Source: Beverwykella pulmonaria
Lineage: Eukaryota; Ascomycota; Dothideomycetes; Pleosporales; Melanommataceae
Assembly: GCA_001599595.1 (NCBI GenBank)
Contig: BCHH01000020.1
Location: 468,464 to 532,463, forward strand
Length of the DNA: 64,000 nt
Reading direction: 5' to 3'
Shown: positions 26,982 through 38,546 of the stretch, one piece after another
Layout of the letters: every line of letters starts with the position of its first letter
How positions within the stretch are numbered: the stretch's first letter is position 1
Notes under the pieces: generated by a model
Databases searched by the model: none
What the model saw: the letters and a program-made list of their open reading frames with translations, nothing else
Told to the model about the DNA's origin: nothing
Made by a program: the position numbers and the translations under genes

Positions 26982-28834
26982 ATGCCATCTCTCCCTCCCC
27001 CCGACCAAAAGGCCTCCTACCGCAGCCTTCCCAAAAAGGGCCAACTAGCCATCCAATGTCTCGCGCGTTTCGCAGATCCATTGGCCATCAGCTCCATCCA
27101 GGTCAATACAGGATCCAATCCCAACCGTTAAAAATCAATTAAAACTAACAGAGTATGGCAGTCGTATATGTTTTACCAGCTCCAGTACTTCTCTCCGCAT
27201 GCGTCTAGTGCGACGATTTCTTCTCAGGCTGGTATCCTGGTTGGTGCTAGAACTGCGGCACAGGTTTTGACGGGTATGATATGGGGTCGGTTAGCGGACT
27301 CGGAAGCTGGCGGGAGAAAGGTGGTGCTGTTTATTGGGTTGGTTAGCTGTGGTGAGTTGGACATCTTCGATCCTATGTTGAGTTCGTTCTGACTGCAGGG
27401 CTCGGAACGCAACGGGCGTCATTCCTGCTCAGATGACACCTGTTCTAAACTTTATATGCTATGATGCCCTTGGCGCTCTTTCATCTGAGAGCCCATTGTT
27501 GCTCGTAGCCCTCCACATGGACTGCGTTCGGATTGCTAAATATGTACTCCAGGTATCTCGTATATCGGATATGGTCTCGCCCGCAGCTTCATCGCGGCGA
27601 TATCATGGCAAGTCTTCGCTGGGATTATGAGCAATAACGTCGCCATCACACGTTGTGTAGTAGCGGAACTAAACCCCGAGAAACGGTATTTGGCTCCATT
27701 ACCCTGTTTCAATGACCTGCTAATTCCAATAGATATCGAGCGCGAGCGCTCCTGCTTCTCCCCCTCTGCGCCAGCACAGCACAACTCCTCGGCCCTCTGA
27801 TCGGGGGGTTGCTAAGCTCAAATGACCGCCATGTTGCCCAATCCGGATATCCGTATTTGCTTCCCAATCTCCTGATCGCGGGCTTGTATTTTGCAGCTGC
27901 GGTGCTGGTATTGCTGTTCATGGAGGAGACGCTGGAGAGTCTGAAAGGCACGGATGCGCATCTTATATCCCGCATCTCCAGGACACTGAAAGTCAAGTTG
28001 TCCAAGAAACCACCACCGAGTGAACATCAATACACAACCACCTCACCCCTTCTCCCCGGCAATGGCAACGCACCATCTGAGTCGACCCCCCTTCTCCCCA
28101 AACCCGCAGCCAAACTCCCCTTCCGACGCATATGGACGCCCAACGTTCTCTCCACCATGGTCTCACACTTCATCATTGTCGGGCACCTCGGCACCTTCTC
28201 AAACCTGTGGGCCATCTTCCTCACCGCCCCTGTTGGCCCCCCTTCAACCTCGCCCATCTACTTCACCGGCGGCCTCGGCATGATCCCGCGAGACGTTGGG
28301 TTCGCACTCTCCCTGTTGGGCGGCATAAGCATGCTTCTCCAACTCGTTTTCTACCCGATGCTGCAAGATCGCTTCGGCACGTTGAAGATCTGGCGCACGG
28401 CACTGTTCGTCTTTCCTGTCGTGTACATGATCGCGCCGTACCCTTCACTCGTGGCATCTTCCCCAACGTTCGTGGGCCAGACCGCGGGCGTCTGGATTGC
28501 GATGACCGCCGTTCTGCTCCTGTTTACCATGGGGAGGACGGGCGTTACGCCAGCAACGACGTTACTCATTAACGACTGCACGCCACATCCGTCCGTCAGA
28601 GGGACAATTCACGCCGCGGCGACGGTGCTGGGACATTTGAGCCGGAGTATCTTTCCTGTGGCCGCGCTGACCGTGTTTGGGCAGGGGCTTAGGGTTGGAG
28701 TCGTGGGGCTGGGATTCTGGTGCTTGGCCGTATTAGCGATCGCGAGCTGTGTGGCCAGTGGGTGGGTGAGGGAGGGGAAGAATGGAGAGGAGGTGGTACT
28801 GGAGGGGGAGGGAGGTGAAAGGAATGGGAGGTGA
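26982..28834 (+). CDS. MFS transporter, DHA1-type (drug:H+ antiporter-like)
   Basis: Exons 26982-27101, 27162-27351, 27553-27685 and 27733-28834 (introns 60, 201 and 47 bp) encode 514 aa. The start MPSLPPPDQKASYRSLPKKGQ leads into LAIQCLARFADPLAISSIQ (TM1). MFS motif A appears as GRLADSEAGGRKVV between TM2 and TM3, then TM3-6 (GISYIGYGLARSF, GIMSNNVAITRCVVAELNPEKR, AQLLGPLIGGLL). A long cytosolic loop with Pro/Ser (~300) and six further hydrophobic segments follow. It belongs to the fungal DHA1-like exporters close to plant ZIFL transporters; the substrate is unknown. The 201-bp second intron is long for this window, but only this join keeps the conserved sequence. The C-terminus is Gly/Glu-rich. 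Confidence 0.85.
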
Positions 28835-29900
28835 ACTGTGCTGTTTGCGAGAAATGCGGATTGTAGAATGCTTGTCTGGTAGCAGCTTCAGGTGTGCGTG
28901 TTGGCGGCTCTAGAGAGCGTAGATAGTGTCCAAAAGTGGGAAATAGATAGAATAGCCTTTGTTGGATACAATGTTGGTGCTTAAAGCCTGCTGATTAGGA
29001 GTGCCTGGTAGATACAGCAATACAACACAGAAGTAGTGGCCAGGAGTTTCAGTCATCTTCTACAAATGAGCATCACGGGCGCGACAGGATTAGGTTTCGA
29101 TGGGGCGAGCAGCTGTCTGACTGTCTGCTGATGATGAATGATGAGTGCCCAATCTCTCACTAGCATATCTGATTCCATATCAAAAATGCATCAGTCTTAA
29201 CTTCACAAATCGTCCAGCGTGTTCCCGCTTACGGAAGAGCGGTTTTCGCGATCCACGTGATCTTGCCAAAGCGCAAGTGGATTTCCCTGTTCTCGACCGT
29301 GCTTTTGTATCTGCCAAAAGGCAGTATTAGTAGTAGCGTAGACCATCCCATGGAATGCTGTAGCTGATATCGTGCTGTACACTCTGTGGTATTCGTCGTA
29401 GGTAGTCCGGCATCGGTGAAATAGGGAAGTGGGGCTCTGGCGGGGTAGCTGGATGGACGGGAAGCGTTCCCTCCATCCATCATCGGATCCGGTTCGGTTC
29501 CGCTGGGCCTACGGAGGTAGCTGGTATTTATTGAAACAACTTTTGTGAGTGAGGATTCAACTTCAACGCCCAATAACACCGCCGCAACGAGATAATAATT
29601 GTCACAATCCTAGCAAGAAAGCTATACTGAGCTGGGCCTATAGTGCATCTTTTAAAGGAATTTTTATCTTGTTGCTAAGGGTGTAGAGATCATAGAAGTG
29701 GCACAGTGACCTCTTTGGGATTTGCCTCAATTAATACTAGCTCCTTCGTAACACTACATCCCCTCACCTCTTTATCTCCCCATAAATTCCGATCTGCCTC
29801 CTTCTTCTCCTTGTCCCTCTTCCCAATCCTAACCCCAGCCCTCATATCCTCCCTCTAACCCTTCACACCTGGCCACAAGGACAGTTCAAAGTAGGAAAAT
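28835..29900. other. Intergenic between MFS and DUF3237 genes
   Basis: 1.07 kb, both neighbours on the plus strand. Nothing recognised; the part near 29700-29890 is pyrimidine-rich and is probably the promoter of the next gene. Confidence 0.45.
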
Positions 29901-30568
29901 ATGTCGGGTTTCCCAAGCCTAGAACCTGCATTCACAGTTCGCGTGGATATCGATGCACCGCTAGCCGTGGGCTCACAAGCGGGGAGGGATTTGGCGATTG
30001 TGCCGATGGTGTCGGGGACAGTAAAGAGTGAGCCTGGATTTACACCGGAGTTGGATGCGGAATTGTGAGTTTTTCTTGCTCTGTGCTTATTGTAGAGGCA
30101 GGACGTAAGCGGCGGAGACTTGAAGATGCATGTTAAAATAAAGCTTACCACGCGGTCTCAGGCATGGAATCGGATATGACTATATTCACAATGACGCCAA
30201 TGGCAGCAATATGAGATTGGATGTAAGAAGCCAGATCAAGTATGTTTAGCTATTTCCGTCCCCTGCCGCCCTGCCTTTCCGATCCTGATCTTCTGAATAG
30301 GAACAACGACGGCGCGATATTCGCCATGTATTACGAAGGCACCGTCGTCCTCACAGAAGGCGTCAAAGCTGTGCTTGGTGGAGCTGCTGATGCGAAGACC
30401 ACAGAGTATGGTGACTCTTTCGTTCACTTTTCGTTCAAGACTGGAAATGCGAAGTACAAAGACCTCGAGAACGGAGCGTATGTCGCCGCGGGCCACTTCG
30501 TGAAGGAACCGGGTCAGAAGGGCCTCATTGTGGAGTACAAGGTCTCTAAGGTGGTGTTCAAAGGGTAG
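29901..30568 (+). CDS. DUF3237-family protein
   Basis: Exons 29901-30064, 30162-30239 and 30301-30568 (introns 97 and 61 bp) encode 169 aa, normal for the family. It starts PSLEPAFTVRVDIDAPLAVG, then GTVKSEPGF, and across the first junction ELHGIGYDYIHNDANG, then NMRLDVRSQIKNNDGAI, YYEGTV, and a C-terminal YGDSFVHFSFKTGNAKYKDLENG..VAAGHFV. These are the conserved blocks of DUF3237, a small beta-barrel family. Members are often found beside redox enzymes; the catalytic role is not settled. No signal peptide or membrane span. Confidence 0.88.
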
Positions 30569-31740
30569 GTTCGCGTAGGTTCACCCCATTGAGAGAGGAT
30601 GCACACTCGTGAACGAAGGTCTGGTGGAGTTCCGCTGACCAGCTGCAGTGATGCAGACACTGGGCTCGGAAGGGTTAAGCTCTAATGGAATCCTGGGGTT
30701 GGGGGAGGCGGTGGCAGTGGCGGAGTAATAGCGCTTTGCGATCCTATGTCATTTAGGACCAAATATCGCGACGAGGGAGTGAAGGACACTCCTCGTTCCT
30801 GTTCGAGGTTTGATGCATGTTTAAACTCTCTCTACTACGCTTCTCTATTTATGCGCATTTTGCGCATCTTCAATGGCAAGCAGTTCAGCATGTCGTATCT
30901 TTACGCTGGCGTTCATTGTGGGTGATGCTGCCGCTCTATCGCATTCATCTCATTCCCCCTCTTGGCCGCTATATCGCACCAACAGCTCTTTGTACCACCG
31001 TTGCCGCACCATAGCCGCCCCATCACTGTAACACCATATGGATCTTGAATATATGGGTGTGCCAAAGGAGAAGAGTGCACCAGAGGGGGCACATAAGTCA
31101 AAAGAATGGTTCCACAACAAAGCTGCAGTCGACGTTCGAGCTAGAAGTTTTTAAGTAGAAGAACGGCGAGGAAATGGTGCTCATCACAGAAAATCTCATA
31201 CTAAAGTTCTGGATTCACAAGACCGAATGCTTTGCCATTATCTCCGACAAGATCACTGATTGTAGGATAGGGAAAAAAGATCCTGACTCGGCTCTTTGTC
31301 TTTGTCAGCTTTATATTTCTTGTTTACAAGCCGCTTGAATGAGCACGATGAAGACTTCCTGTATTATCTGAAAACCAGCGTGTGGAAGATTCATCGCCAC
31401 GATAATACGGATGAGGCAGAAGATAAGGAAGTTGTCGAAAAGGATCAGAATGTGCCAGCAAACAATTCATATAAGCCTTCAAGCTACAGCGGCAGGAAGA
31501 TCGGCCATTTTGTAATGATATAGGGGTCATGGGAAGGAGATATACTCCCTTGAAAGGCATCTTTAGCTATGTCCACAAGCACTCCTGGACGAGTAGGCCA
31601 GTTTGAAAAGCCCTGATGAATTTAAATTTTAACGCTATATCTTTGAGAACGGCCCCCCAAGCAACTTATTGCAGGTGACCTTTCCTTGTTGGCAATTCTA
31701 CAGATGAGAAACTTCTTGTTCGCACAACGGGATACTATGT
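30569..31740. other. Intergenic / decayed sequence
   Basis: No intact gene. A 75-codon plus-strand frame at 31296-31523 (EHDEDFLYYLKTSVWKIHR...) may be a remnant of the same decayed gene as the relic downstream, but the reading frame is broken on both sides. Confidence 0.35.
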
Positions 31741-32300
31741 TACACTTTTCAAGCTGAAATAAAATCCGCACAGCTCGACCAGCAAGTCATCGTACATGAG
31801 AGCAAGCTCGAAGAGTCAAAGAAGAAGGCCGAAATCATGGACCATCGCGCTATATAGTACAGTGGGAGTAAGAAGCCAAGCATCACGAGCAGAAACCGAA
31901 GTCCCAAGCCCGAGACTACGACTGGGAGCGCCAAAACTTGGAGTAACAAATCAAAGATTAAGACAAGTTGGTCTCAGAATGGAAGTGCTTATCCTCCCAG
32001 CAAAAAGGCTAGGCTACATAATGAAAACAGAAGTTCGAGGCGCAAGAGAAAGCTGCCACGGAATGGAAGCGCAAATTTGAGGAGCAGCAGAAGCCCAAAG
32101 ACATGGACGAGAAGCTGATAGCTGCCGGGGATTTGAGACTGAGTTATGATGACCTCGTCAACAGTATAGCGCACGAACAGAGCTATTTGGCTTCCCTAGA
32201 TCGTCCATCGATCATGCACATGGACATTGATCAGGTCATATACCACTTGAACAACATAGACAGCAACGCACTACCACCCCCCGCACTAAAAATGTAAGTA
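31741..32300 (+). pseudogene. Decayed coiled-coil protein gene (relic)
   Basis: From 31753 the frame reads SAQLDQQVIVHESKLEESKKKAEIMDHRAI and stops at a TAG. After a frame change at about 31872, a second frame (EAKHHEQKPKSQARDYDWERQNLE, then DKLVSEWK, then KQKFEAQEKAATEWKRKFEE) runs to 32297 and ends MDEKLIAAGDLRLSYDDLVNS... This frame is broken by several TAA, TAG and TGA codons at places where Gln or Trp would fit the heptad pattern. The Lys/Glu/Gln periodicity is that of a coiled coil. No function can be assigned. Stops at Gln positions could come from C-to-T changes, as repeat-induced point mutation or simple decay would give. Confidence 0.5.
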
Positions 32301-33142
32301 GGTTAATAACCATGAATAACGACTAAAAAGTAATTAAGAAGGAGTTCAAGAGCCGAGTTAGTGAGAGCATGGAGCATACGAAGACATTTGAATCCAAGGC
32401 TGCCAAACAATTCAGGTGGAATCACAACACGAAGATCAGTCGTTTTATAAGGATTTTGGCGTGAGCAAGGAGGAGGAGCTGGTTTAGATGGCACTGATGC
32501 TTTAGCAACTCAAGGCTGAAGGAGACAAAAAGGATTGATCGACCAAACATAGGCGCAAATCCCACGCACACTGACAACTTTTGGAGCAGCCAAGCAATAG
32601 GGGTACCTCGGTGAAAGAATAAACCAAGCATTTCAAAGGACGAATACCTTTAAACCATGCTCCTTGATCTAAAAATTGTTATGTTAGCTATGAGAAGGCT
32701 CCTTCCCTCGTGATCTTGATGTGTTCGTCAACATATCACGTATGTGCACGCATCCCCATGTTACAACTAAAACGCATCCGCAGAGCCACCACTTCACGTA
32801 GCAGACAATTGAAGAATTCTGATACAGTACAAGTATACTAAGATTGATCTAGCTCTAAAATTTGCGCTAGTAATTTCTAGAGGTACTTTTATGCTATATC
32901 CCTAGCTCTGTCTTTAGTAAAGAGTGAGACGAGAAAATCACTCACTCCAGTTCCGACGTTTGAAGATTAGTCGGTAATATGGCGTTTGGGCTTCTCTGCC
33001 TCATATTTTTGCCATTTGCGTACTTTGTTAAATGTTTTATTTTGCTCACTTTGCGGATTTGTGCATAATTTTTATCGAACAGGTAGCAGCATATAAATTG
33101 GGATATAGATATTTGTGCTGTATGTGTTGGAATATATATCGA

Positions 33143-33190
33143 ACGTGGTGATCACGTGGTGATGTCGTGATCACGTGTTTATCACATGAG
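33143..33190. repeat. CACGTG-rich patch, possible LTR fragment
   Basis: TGATCACGTG occurs twice within a run of GTGATCACG/GTGATGTCG words. On the minus strand it is followed by GATATATATTCC, giving the same order (CACGTG cluster, then TATA-like motif) as the solo LTRs at 41.9 and 57.4 kb. No end or target duplication could be set. Confidence 0.35.
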
Positions 33191-33280
33191 ACACTAGCGA
33201 CGCTTGGCGGCAAAGGATGATACAACCTCCTGAGCCTCACCTCAGATAGAGAGATACACGAATCAATACTTTGCTTAGAA

Positions 33281-33291
33281 CCCCCCCCCCC
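33281..33291. repeat. Poly-C tract (11 bp)
   Basis: An uninterrupted C homopolymer. Confidence 0.8.
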
Positions 33292-33436
33292 ATTGCTATT
33301 GCAATAGCCCTGTGAAACCAACAGTATGTGTGTGTTTGTATTTGCTGCAAGAACCTGATGCGGTATTACTATCAATTGCTCAATCTATACCCCACGTCAC
33401 AAGCGAAGCACCCCTCTACCGCTATCGTGTCTACCC

Positions 33437-34490
33437 CTACTCAAGGGTATCATTCTCATGGAACACTAAAGCTCTAACCTCAATACTTTCCCTTCCCTCT
33501 CTATCTTCGGTCCCTGGAATATTAAACGCCGTGTGCGGTACCCTCCTCGCTCTACCGTCTAGCTTCGAGTCAAAACACTTGATGAACAACACCTCATCCG
33601 GTGTCAATCCACTCTTGTAGAACCATCTATTACGCATCTAGTTAGACCCACCCACATATGATCTCTTCGAGGGAATTGATACGAGAGCAAACTTACTTAT
33701 GCCCCGGATCATGCTTCACCGCCAACGTCTCCCCCCTCCGATTCGGATAAATGAGCTCTGTAACAACAAGACTCGCATCATCCACACTACTCGCCTCTGC
33801 GACTGCGAGTGGATCTCTCTGTACTGTCTTAATTGGCCGCCATACGTTAATAATTTGCACTCTGCTCTGAAGAAGTTTGTCTGCTTCCTCAGGGAGATGG
33901 TGGGGTACGCGTGAGAGGGCAGCTGCGTAGCTCTGATCGATATGCACGCGCTGTACGGGGCCGCGGAGTGAGCGGTCGGGCGTTGTGCCTTCGGCTTGTG
34001 GGGGTTGGCGTCGGATTGTGTGGTCGAATATGAATATTTTTGATGCACCGGTTCTGTGTATCATCAGTCTCAACGCTTCCCTTTTATCTATCAAGTCATT
34101 AATTACTTACGCATCCTTCAGCAACTGCTCTGTCTCAGGATAATACTGCGCTTTGATCTGTGCATCGTCCAAGAAATCCTTTTCTACACTCGTGTGCTTA
34201 TAAAACTCGAATCCGTTCCCATCAAGCGTGTACTCTTTCTCGTGGCCGGAGACATCGCGCACGGTCACGGGGTGAACTTCGAACGGGCGGTTGTAGGTCT
34301 CCGGTCGGTCTACGTATGTGGGGTGGGGCGGCGAGCCGTCGGCGTTAGGCTTGTAGTACTTGAGTATTGTCTCGACGTCGTAGGGTGCCTTTGTCGTTGG
34401 TTTGGAGGAGGACGCTGCGAGGGCTTGGCCGGGGGAGTAGGAGGGCGTGGTGAGGGGCTGTTGGACGGCTGCTGTTGCCATGTTGGACAC
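33437..34490 (-). CDS. CmcJ/AsaB-like (GA4-desaturase family) oxygenase
   Basis: Exons 34490-34111, 34053-33697 and 33626-33437 (introns 57 and 70 bp; the second has CTAAC) encode 308 aa. The sequence follows the fungal CmcJ/NvfI-type hydroxylase/desaturase family: YDVETILKYYKPNADGSPP, RPETYNRPFEVHPVTVRDVSG, DGNGFEFYKHTSVEKDF, IFIFDHTIRR, VHIDQSYAAA, IINVWRPIKTVQRDPLAV, then after the last intron WFYKSGLTPDEVLFIKCFDS and PHTAFNIPGTEDREGRESIEVR. These have a non-haem iron oxygenase-like fold and occur both in secondary-metabolite clusters and as lone genes. The substrate is unknown. A second Met (34481) is an equally possible start. Confidence 0.88.
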
Positions 34491-35110
34491 TGGATCTGCT
34501 CTGCGTTGGATGGGTTGAACTATGTAAATTTATTTCATTCAAAAAGCAATGAGGTTGAATGACTGCATATTCGAGCACGCCACGCCTCTTCTTATACACT
34601 CGACGTAGGGTTGACGTGACGCGCCGTTGATATGTAAGCACCCCTACCACAACGTCCTTTCCCCGCAAGCACGCCATCCATGCCAATCAACATCTCATCG
34701 TATTTCAAAGCCGAGGTGCAACAATCGTACTATCCGCTACTCGTCCGGTCAGAATTGTGTCAGAAAGTGAGATGCGATTGGGCGTTTGCAACACATTTTA
34801 TCCAGTTTACTACACATGCAATACGGATAGGGCGGATATGATGATAAATGCTACTTGTAGGCGTTTCACGACACGCCTTGAAGACGTACCGCGTGGTATC
34901 AGGTGGTGCGGAAATAGTAATCGAAGAATTGGTGTGAGATGCGGTCTGCAGTGGAACTGGGGAATGCGAATGCTGTCATTGCCAATGCCAATTGAACCAT
35001 CATTATTGTGAGTGCCGGGTCTAACCTTTGTGAAATGCTATGCTGTGGGAATGAATGAACGCCAGGAGGAAGTATGAGCGTCGCTCTACGCAATGAAATA
35101 AGGGAAACGA
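34491..35110. other. Intergenic between oxygenase and permease genes
   Basis: 620 bp holding the leader of the oxygenase gene and the 3' end of the permease gene. No other gene seen. Confidence 0.5.
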
Positions 35111-36843
35111 CTAGCTCGGAACATGAACAAGTGTCGTAACCGTTGTCCCATCATCGAGTACATCAGACTTCTCCTCAAGTCTGTATCCCTTCCATCTAGG
35201 AATGGCGACTGTCCAAATATACCAATATACCAAGCCAAACAGGATACTGCATAGAAAATTAGTTTTACAAGATATTGTGTTTCAGGGGTAAAAACTTACA
35301 TGCTAATCCCCACAATGGCATACGTCGCATACCATATCCCTCCATCGCCGCCTCTCTTCTCTTTAGGAGGAAAAAACGGAGCAGCTAACAGTGCAACACT
35401 TAACACGATTCTGAACACAACTGCTCCGATCCAGGCTTTGAACGGTCGTTTGAGGTCAGGACGTTTGTAGCGCAGCCATAATACCCCGATAGATATCGCC
35501 AGAGAGAAGACTTGACCAGGATAGCCCTCAACTTCTAGAATGAAGGAGTAGACCTCCCCTGATGGTGGAAGCGCAAGGACAAGGAGAGACGGGATATAAT
35601 GCACAATGAGACCACCCATGGGCGCATTGAATGGCTTTGACGAAGCCAGTATCGTCGAAAAGGGTAGGAAACCTTGACGGGCAATTTCCTGGTTCAGTCT
35701 TGCCTGGTCTCTGTCAGCTCTACATACATCTAACCCGTTAAATCAACTCACCAAAGCAAATGTGACAACCATCACGTTACCCGCCCCTGACAAAGCCACC
35801 GCAAGAGGCAAGATCTTCCTCCCCAACCGTGGCCCAAAACTCCTCTCAAAGAACAGCGCTGCGATCAACTCCCCACTATTCCTGATATCGTCTAGAGGGA
35901 CTACAATGAAGTACGCGATATTGACGAGCAAGTAAAGAATGCAAGCTGTGACGAGTGCAGTGACAGAAACAGATTTAAGCGTCTTGACCGGATTCTTGAC
36001 CTCGTTGAGAACGTTGTTGATGTTGCTCAATCCAGCGTACGAGTAGAATACCTTGAAGAGCGACGTCGAAATAATGCCCCAGCTCCACTCGGAGTCCTTA
36101 AACAGATCCTGTCCGCTGGGAAAGTGGCTTTTCGTTACTGTCGTATCGTGTCGTTGGAAGACCACTACGAACAGGCCAGCAAAGATCATGAAAACAACGA
36201 GTCCGACTTTTATCCAGCCCAGGAAGTTTTGTATTGCGATCCCCGTTTTCAAGAAGCATCCATGAATGATGGTAATCACAGTAAGCAATCCAATAGCCAA
36301 GCTCTTTCTCACGAAATCGCTACCGTGGATATCAAAAGCGAAAAGCGTGTACTGCGCAAAAACAATACAATTGCTCGCCGTAAAGCCGAGAAGCACCGCC
36401 TGGACAGCAACTAATGTCGACGCCAGAAATCTCGGCTTGCGATACGTAAACTCAAGATACACCTTCTCACCCCCCGATCTAGGAAGCATCGATCCGTACT
36501 CTAGCGACACCGCCAAACCGCACGCCGCAATCAACGCGCCCACAACCCAAAGAGTGAGGCTGAGACCGACGCTGCCAACAGATTTTACAATCGCACCGGG
36601 GGTTGCGAAGATGCCGCTGCCGATGACGCGGGAGATGACGAGGATATAGGCGCTGGGCCAGCTGATTGTGCGGCCGAGGACAGAGGTTTCCGGGAGGACG
36701 TCGTCTTCGATCGAGCGCGTTACACCTTCTGCGATCGTTTCGGTTGACTCTGCATCACTTGCTAAGAAAGTCTTGGAGCTTGATGCTGGGGAGGAGGACC
36801 GGGAGAGGAGAGGACGCTGTTCATCGTCGTCGGTCGATGCCAT
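35111..36843 (-). CDS. MUP1-like amino acid permease (LAT/APC family)
   Basis: Exons 36843-35752, 35703-35300 and 35246-35111 (introns 48 and 53 bp) encode 543 aa. A polar cytosolic N-terminus (Ser-rich, ~60 aa) precedes TM1 with the APC signature ISRVIGSGIFATPGAIVKSVGSVG. About twelve hydrophobic spans follow, with YSYAGLSNINNVLNEVKNPVKTLK (the conserved loop after TM6) and FLPFSTILASSKPFNAPMGG. This matches fungal high-affinity methionine permease MUP1-type transporters of the plasma membrane. The C-terminus (WTVAIPRWKGYRLEEKSD) is on the short third exon. The exact substrate is inferred from the family only. Confidence 0.9.
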
Positions 36844-37780
36844 GATGTCGGAATGGAATGAAATCAGTCGCGTCTATCTTGTGAAGCTCGTGGTGCCTTC
36901 TCGTGGGGGTCAAATCTATAGGACACACTTCGCCGTCATTCCTCAACTCTTTGAACTGCAGACAAAAAGCACACATGTTGCAGAAGGCAATGCTGGTATG
37001 TGAGCTGGACAATTGTCAGCAGGTGGCATCATTCGGAAGTTGGATGTCGCAGGCTCAGGGTCCTTGATAACAGTGAGACCGACACGTCGATGTGCCGAAT
37101 GCTGATTGGTGCCCTTGCATCTGTGTGACAGTTGCCTCTCGCACGCCATCCTTAGCACGGTTGACGCAGTGATCGCCAACACTAAAGCATGGGAAACTCG
37201 ACGAGGGAGAGTCAACAGTACGCGACCAATCGCAAAAATCTCGTTCCTGTTGGAATGCCCGCTAACACTTAATTCAATTAGGAGGGAAGGATGGGCGGAG
37301 ATCGAGCAGTGAATAGACCACGTCACGTGATCGTTAAATATCTCGGATCGATTAGTGAATTTCCATCGCACGTTATTCCATGGAACGTGCCTCCTAAAAG
37401 TCAATTCTGTTTTAAAGGGTGTAGAATAGTTAGGAAGAGAGCATATGTTCGAAATCTCATGTTGACGAAGAGAGGTATAGGTGCATGGCACTCCATCTTC
37501 AATGGACATAGCATCCGCATCATCAAACACCTCACATAATAGAACTCCTAGTCTCAAGTTTCTGCAGTGTTTGGTGCGGGCGGCATAGGAATATATGCAG
37601 ACCGAAACGATTCATGACACTCCAGCTAAAGACGGATCCTCAGGGCCGCCTGATTTCGCATTCCCCTAGTCTCCTCTCGTTCGTGGAGAAATATGATTAA
37701 ATGGCTGGCGCTAAACATGCCCACTCGTGACTTCCTCCTCTTTGACTTGCTGAGCAGTGATTGGAAACCCTCCATACCAA
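36844..37780. other. Intergenic stretch
   Basis: 0.94 kb. An uninterrupted 204-codon minus frame (36943-37557) has no domain, no hydrophobic segment pattern and no intron signals; I do not call it a gene. Confidence 0.4.
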
Positions 37781-38546
37781 CTATCCTAAAGATACACCCA
37801 TGACTAAAATCAGCATACCCTCAAAGCCTACCATCGCGATCGAGCCGACACCTAATGTCATCCTTATGGCATCACTCTTAGCCGCCACACCTGTACTTGA
37901 AGGGCCCGATATTGATGTAGAAGTCGGCAATTTTCCTCCATTTCCAGCATTCATAGCCTTGCATTCAACTTGCGTCATACCCTTTTCAACGAAAATTAGT
38001 TAGCTAACTGTTGGAACTTTGTTCTATTGCTTGAGGCATACACACGGCGGTAAAAAAGAAGAAAATAAATGTTCTAAAGAATACAAGAAATCACTGAAGT
38101 ACAAATCTTTAGACGCTAGGTACAACTAAGAGAATAAACGCCGCTTACAGTAGCGCAGCACTGATCTCCTATTTTACCTCCAACAGGGCAAGTAAAGCCA
38201 TGAAGGCAGATGTTTCCATTTCCACAACATGACTATATAGAGACTATTAGCTTATAGTACTCACCATATCGTTCAATTCCACCTTAGACGTAATTGTCTC
38301 GTGTAAATAGAATGCCAGGTGCCTGTGTAGAAACCTCGTAAAGGAACAAAGACTAACTTCTCCTAGAGACGGATTATAACAAAGTTGAACAGACAGCCCA
38401 GCACAGTATACTGAGGAGGTACCATATAGCTGGCTGCATGATTTCCCGTCTGCTCGGGGGAGAAGAGTAGGGTTGCCTGCATATTTGGCTCCTATTAAGC
38501 TAAACATAGATCCGAGTAGGAGAAGGATTGACACAGATGGTATCAT
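37781..38546 (-). CDS. Small secreted 10-Cys protein with GPI-anchor-like tail
   Basis: Three exons, 38546-38358, 38232-38149 and 37981-37781, with introns of 125 and 167 bp, encode 157 aa. Residues 1-20 (MIPSVSILLLLGSMFSLIGA) are a signal peptide. The mature part has ten Cys: SCSQLYG, VYCAG, QLCYNPSLGE|SCCGNGNICLHGFTCPVGG, DQCCAT and VECKA. The C-C-x-N-G-x-x-C-L-x-G-x-x-C spacing across exon 1/2 is typical of small secreted fungal proteins. A Ser/Thr-rich linker (PTSTSISGPSSTGVAAKSD) and a C-terminal hydrophobic tail (GVGSIAMVGFEGMLILVMGVSLG) suggest a GPI anchor. Each exon alone is too short or truncated to be seen as a gene. Function unknown; possible effector or wall protein by inference. 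Confidence 0.7.

Larger units (their letters stand above)
32301..33436. other. AT-rich intergenic stretch
   Basis: No gene recognised. It contains an 11-bp C run at 33281-33291 and a CACGTG-rich patch at about 33143-33190, both noted separately. Confidence 0.45.

Noticed and set aside
32103..32297. 64-codon frame as a small gene
   Set aside because: Its frame continues upstream through stops as the coiled-coil relic.
26982..36843. Secondary-metabolite cluster (MFS, DUF3237, CmcJ-like oxygenase, permease)
   Set aside because: No backbone enzyme is present and spacing is wide; the neighbours do not make a supported cluster.
36943..37557. 204-codon uninterrupted minus-strand frame
   Set aside because: No domain, signal or intron pattern, and composition like its intergenic surroundings; probably chance.
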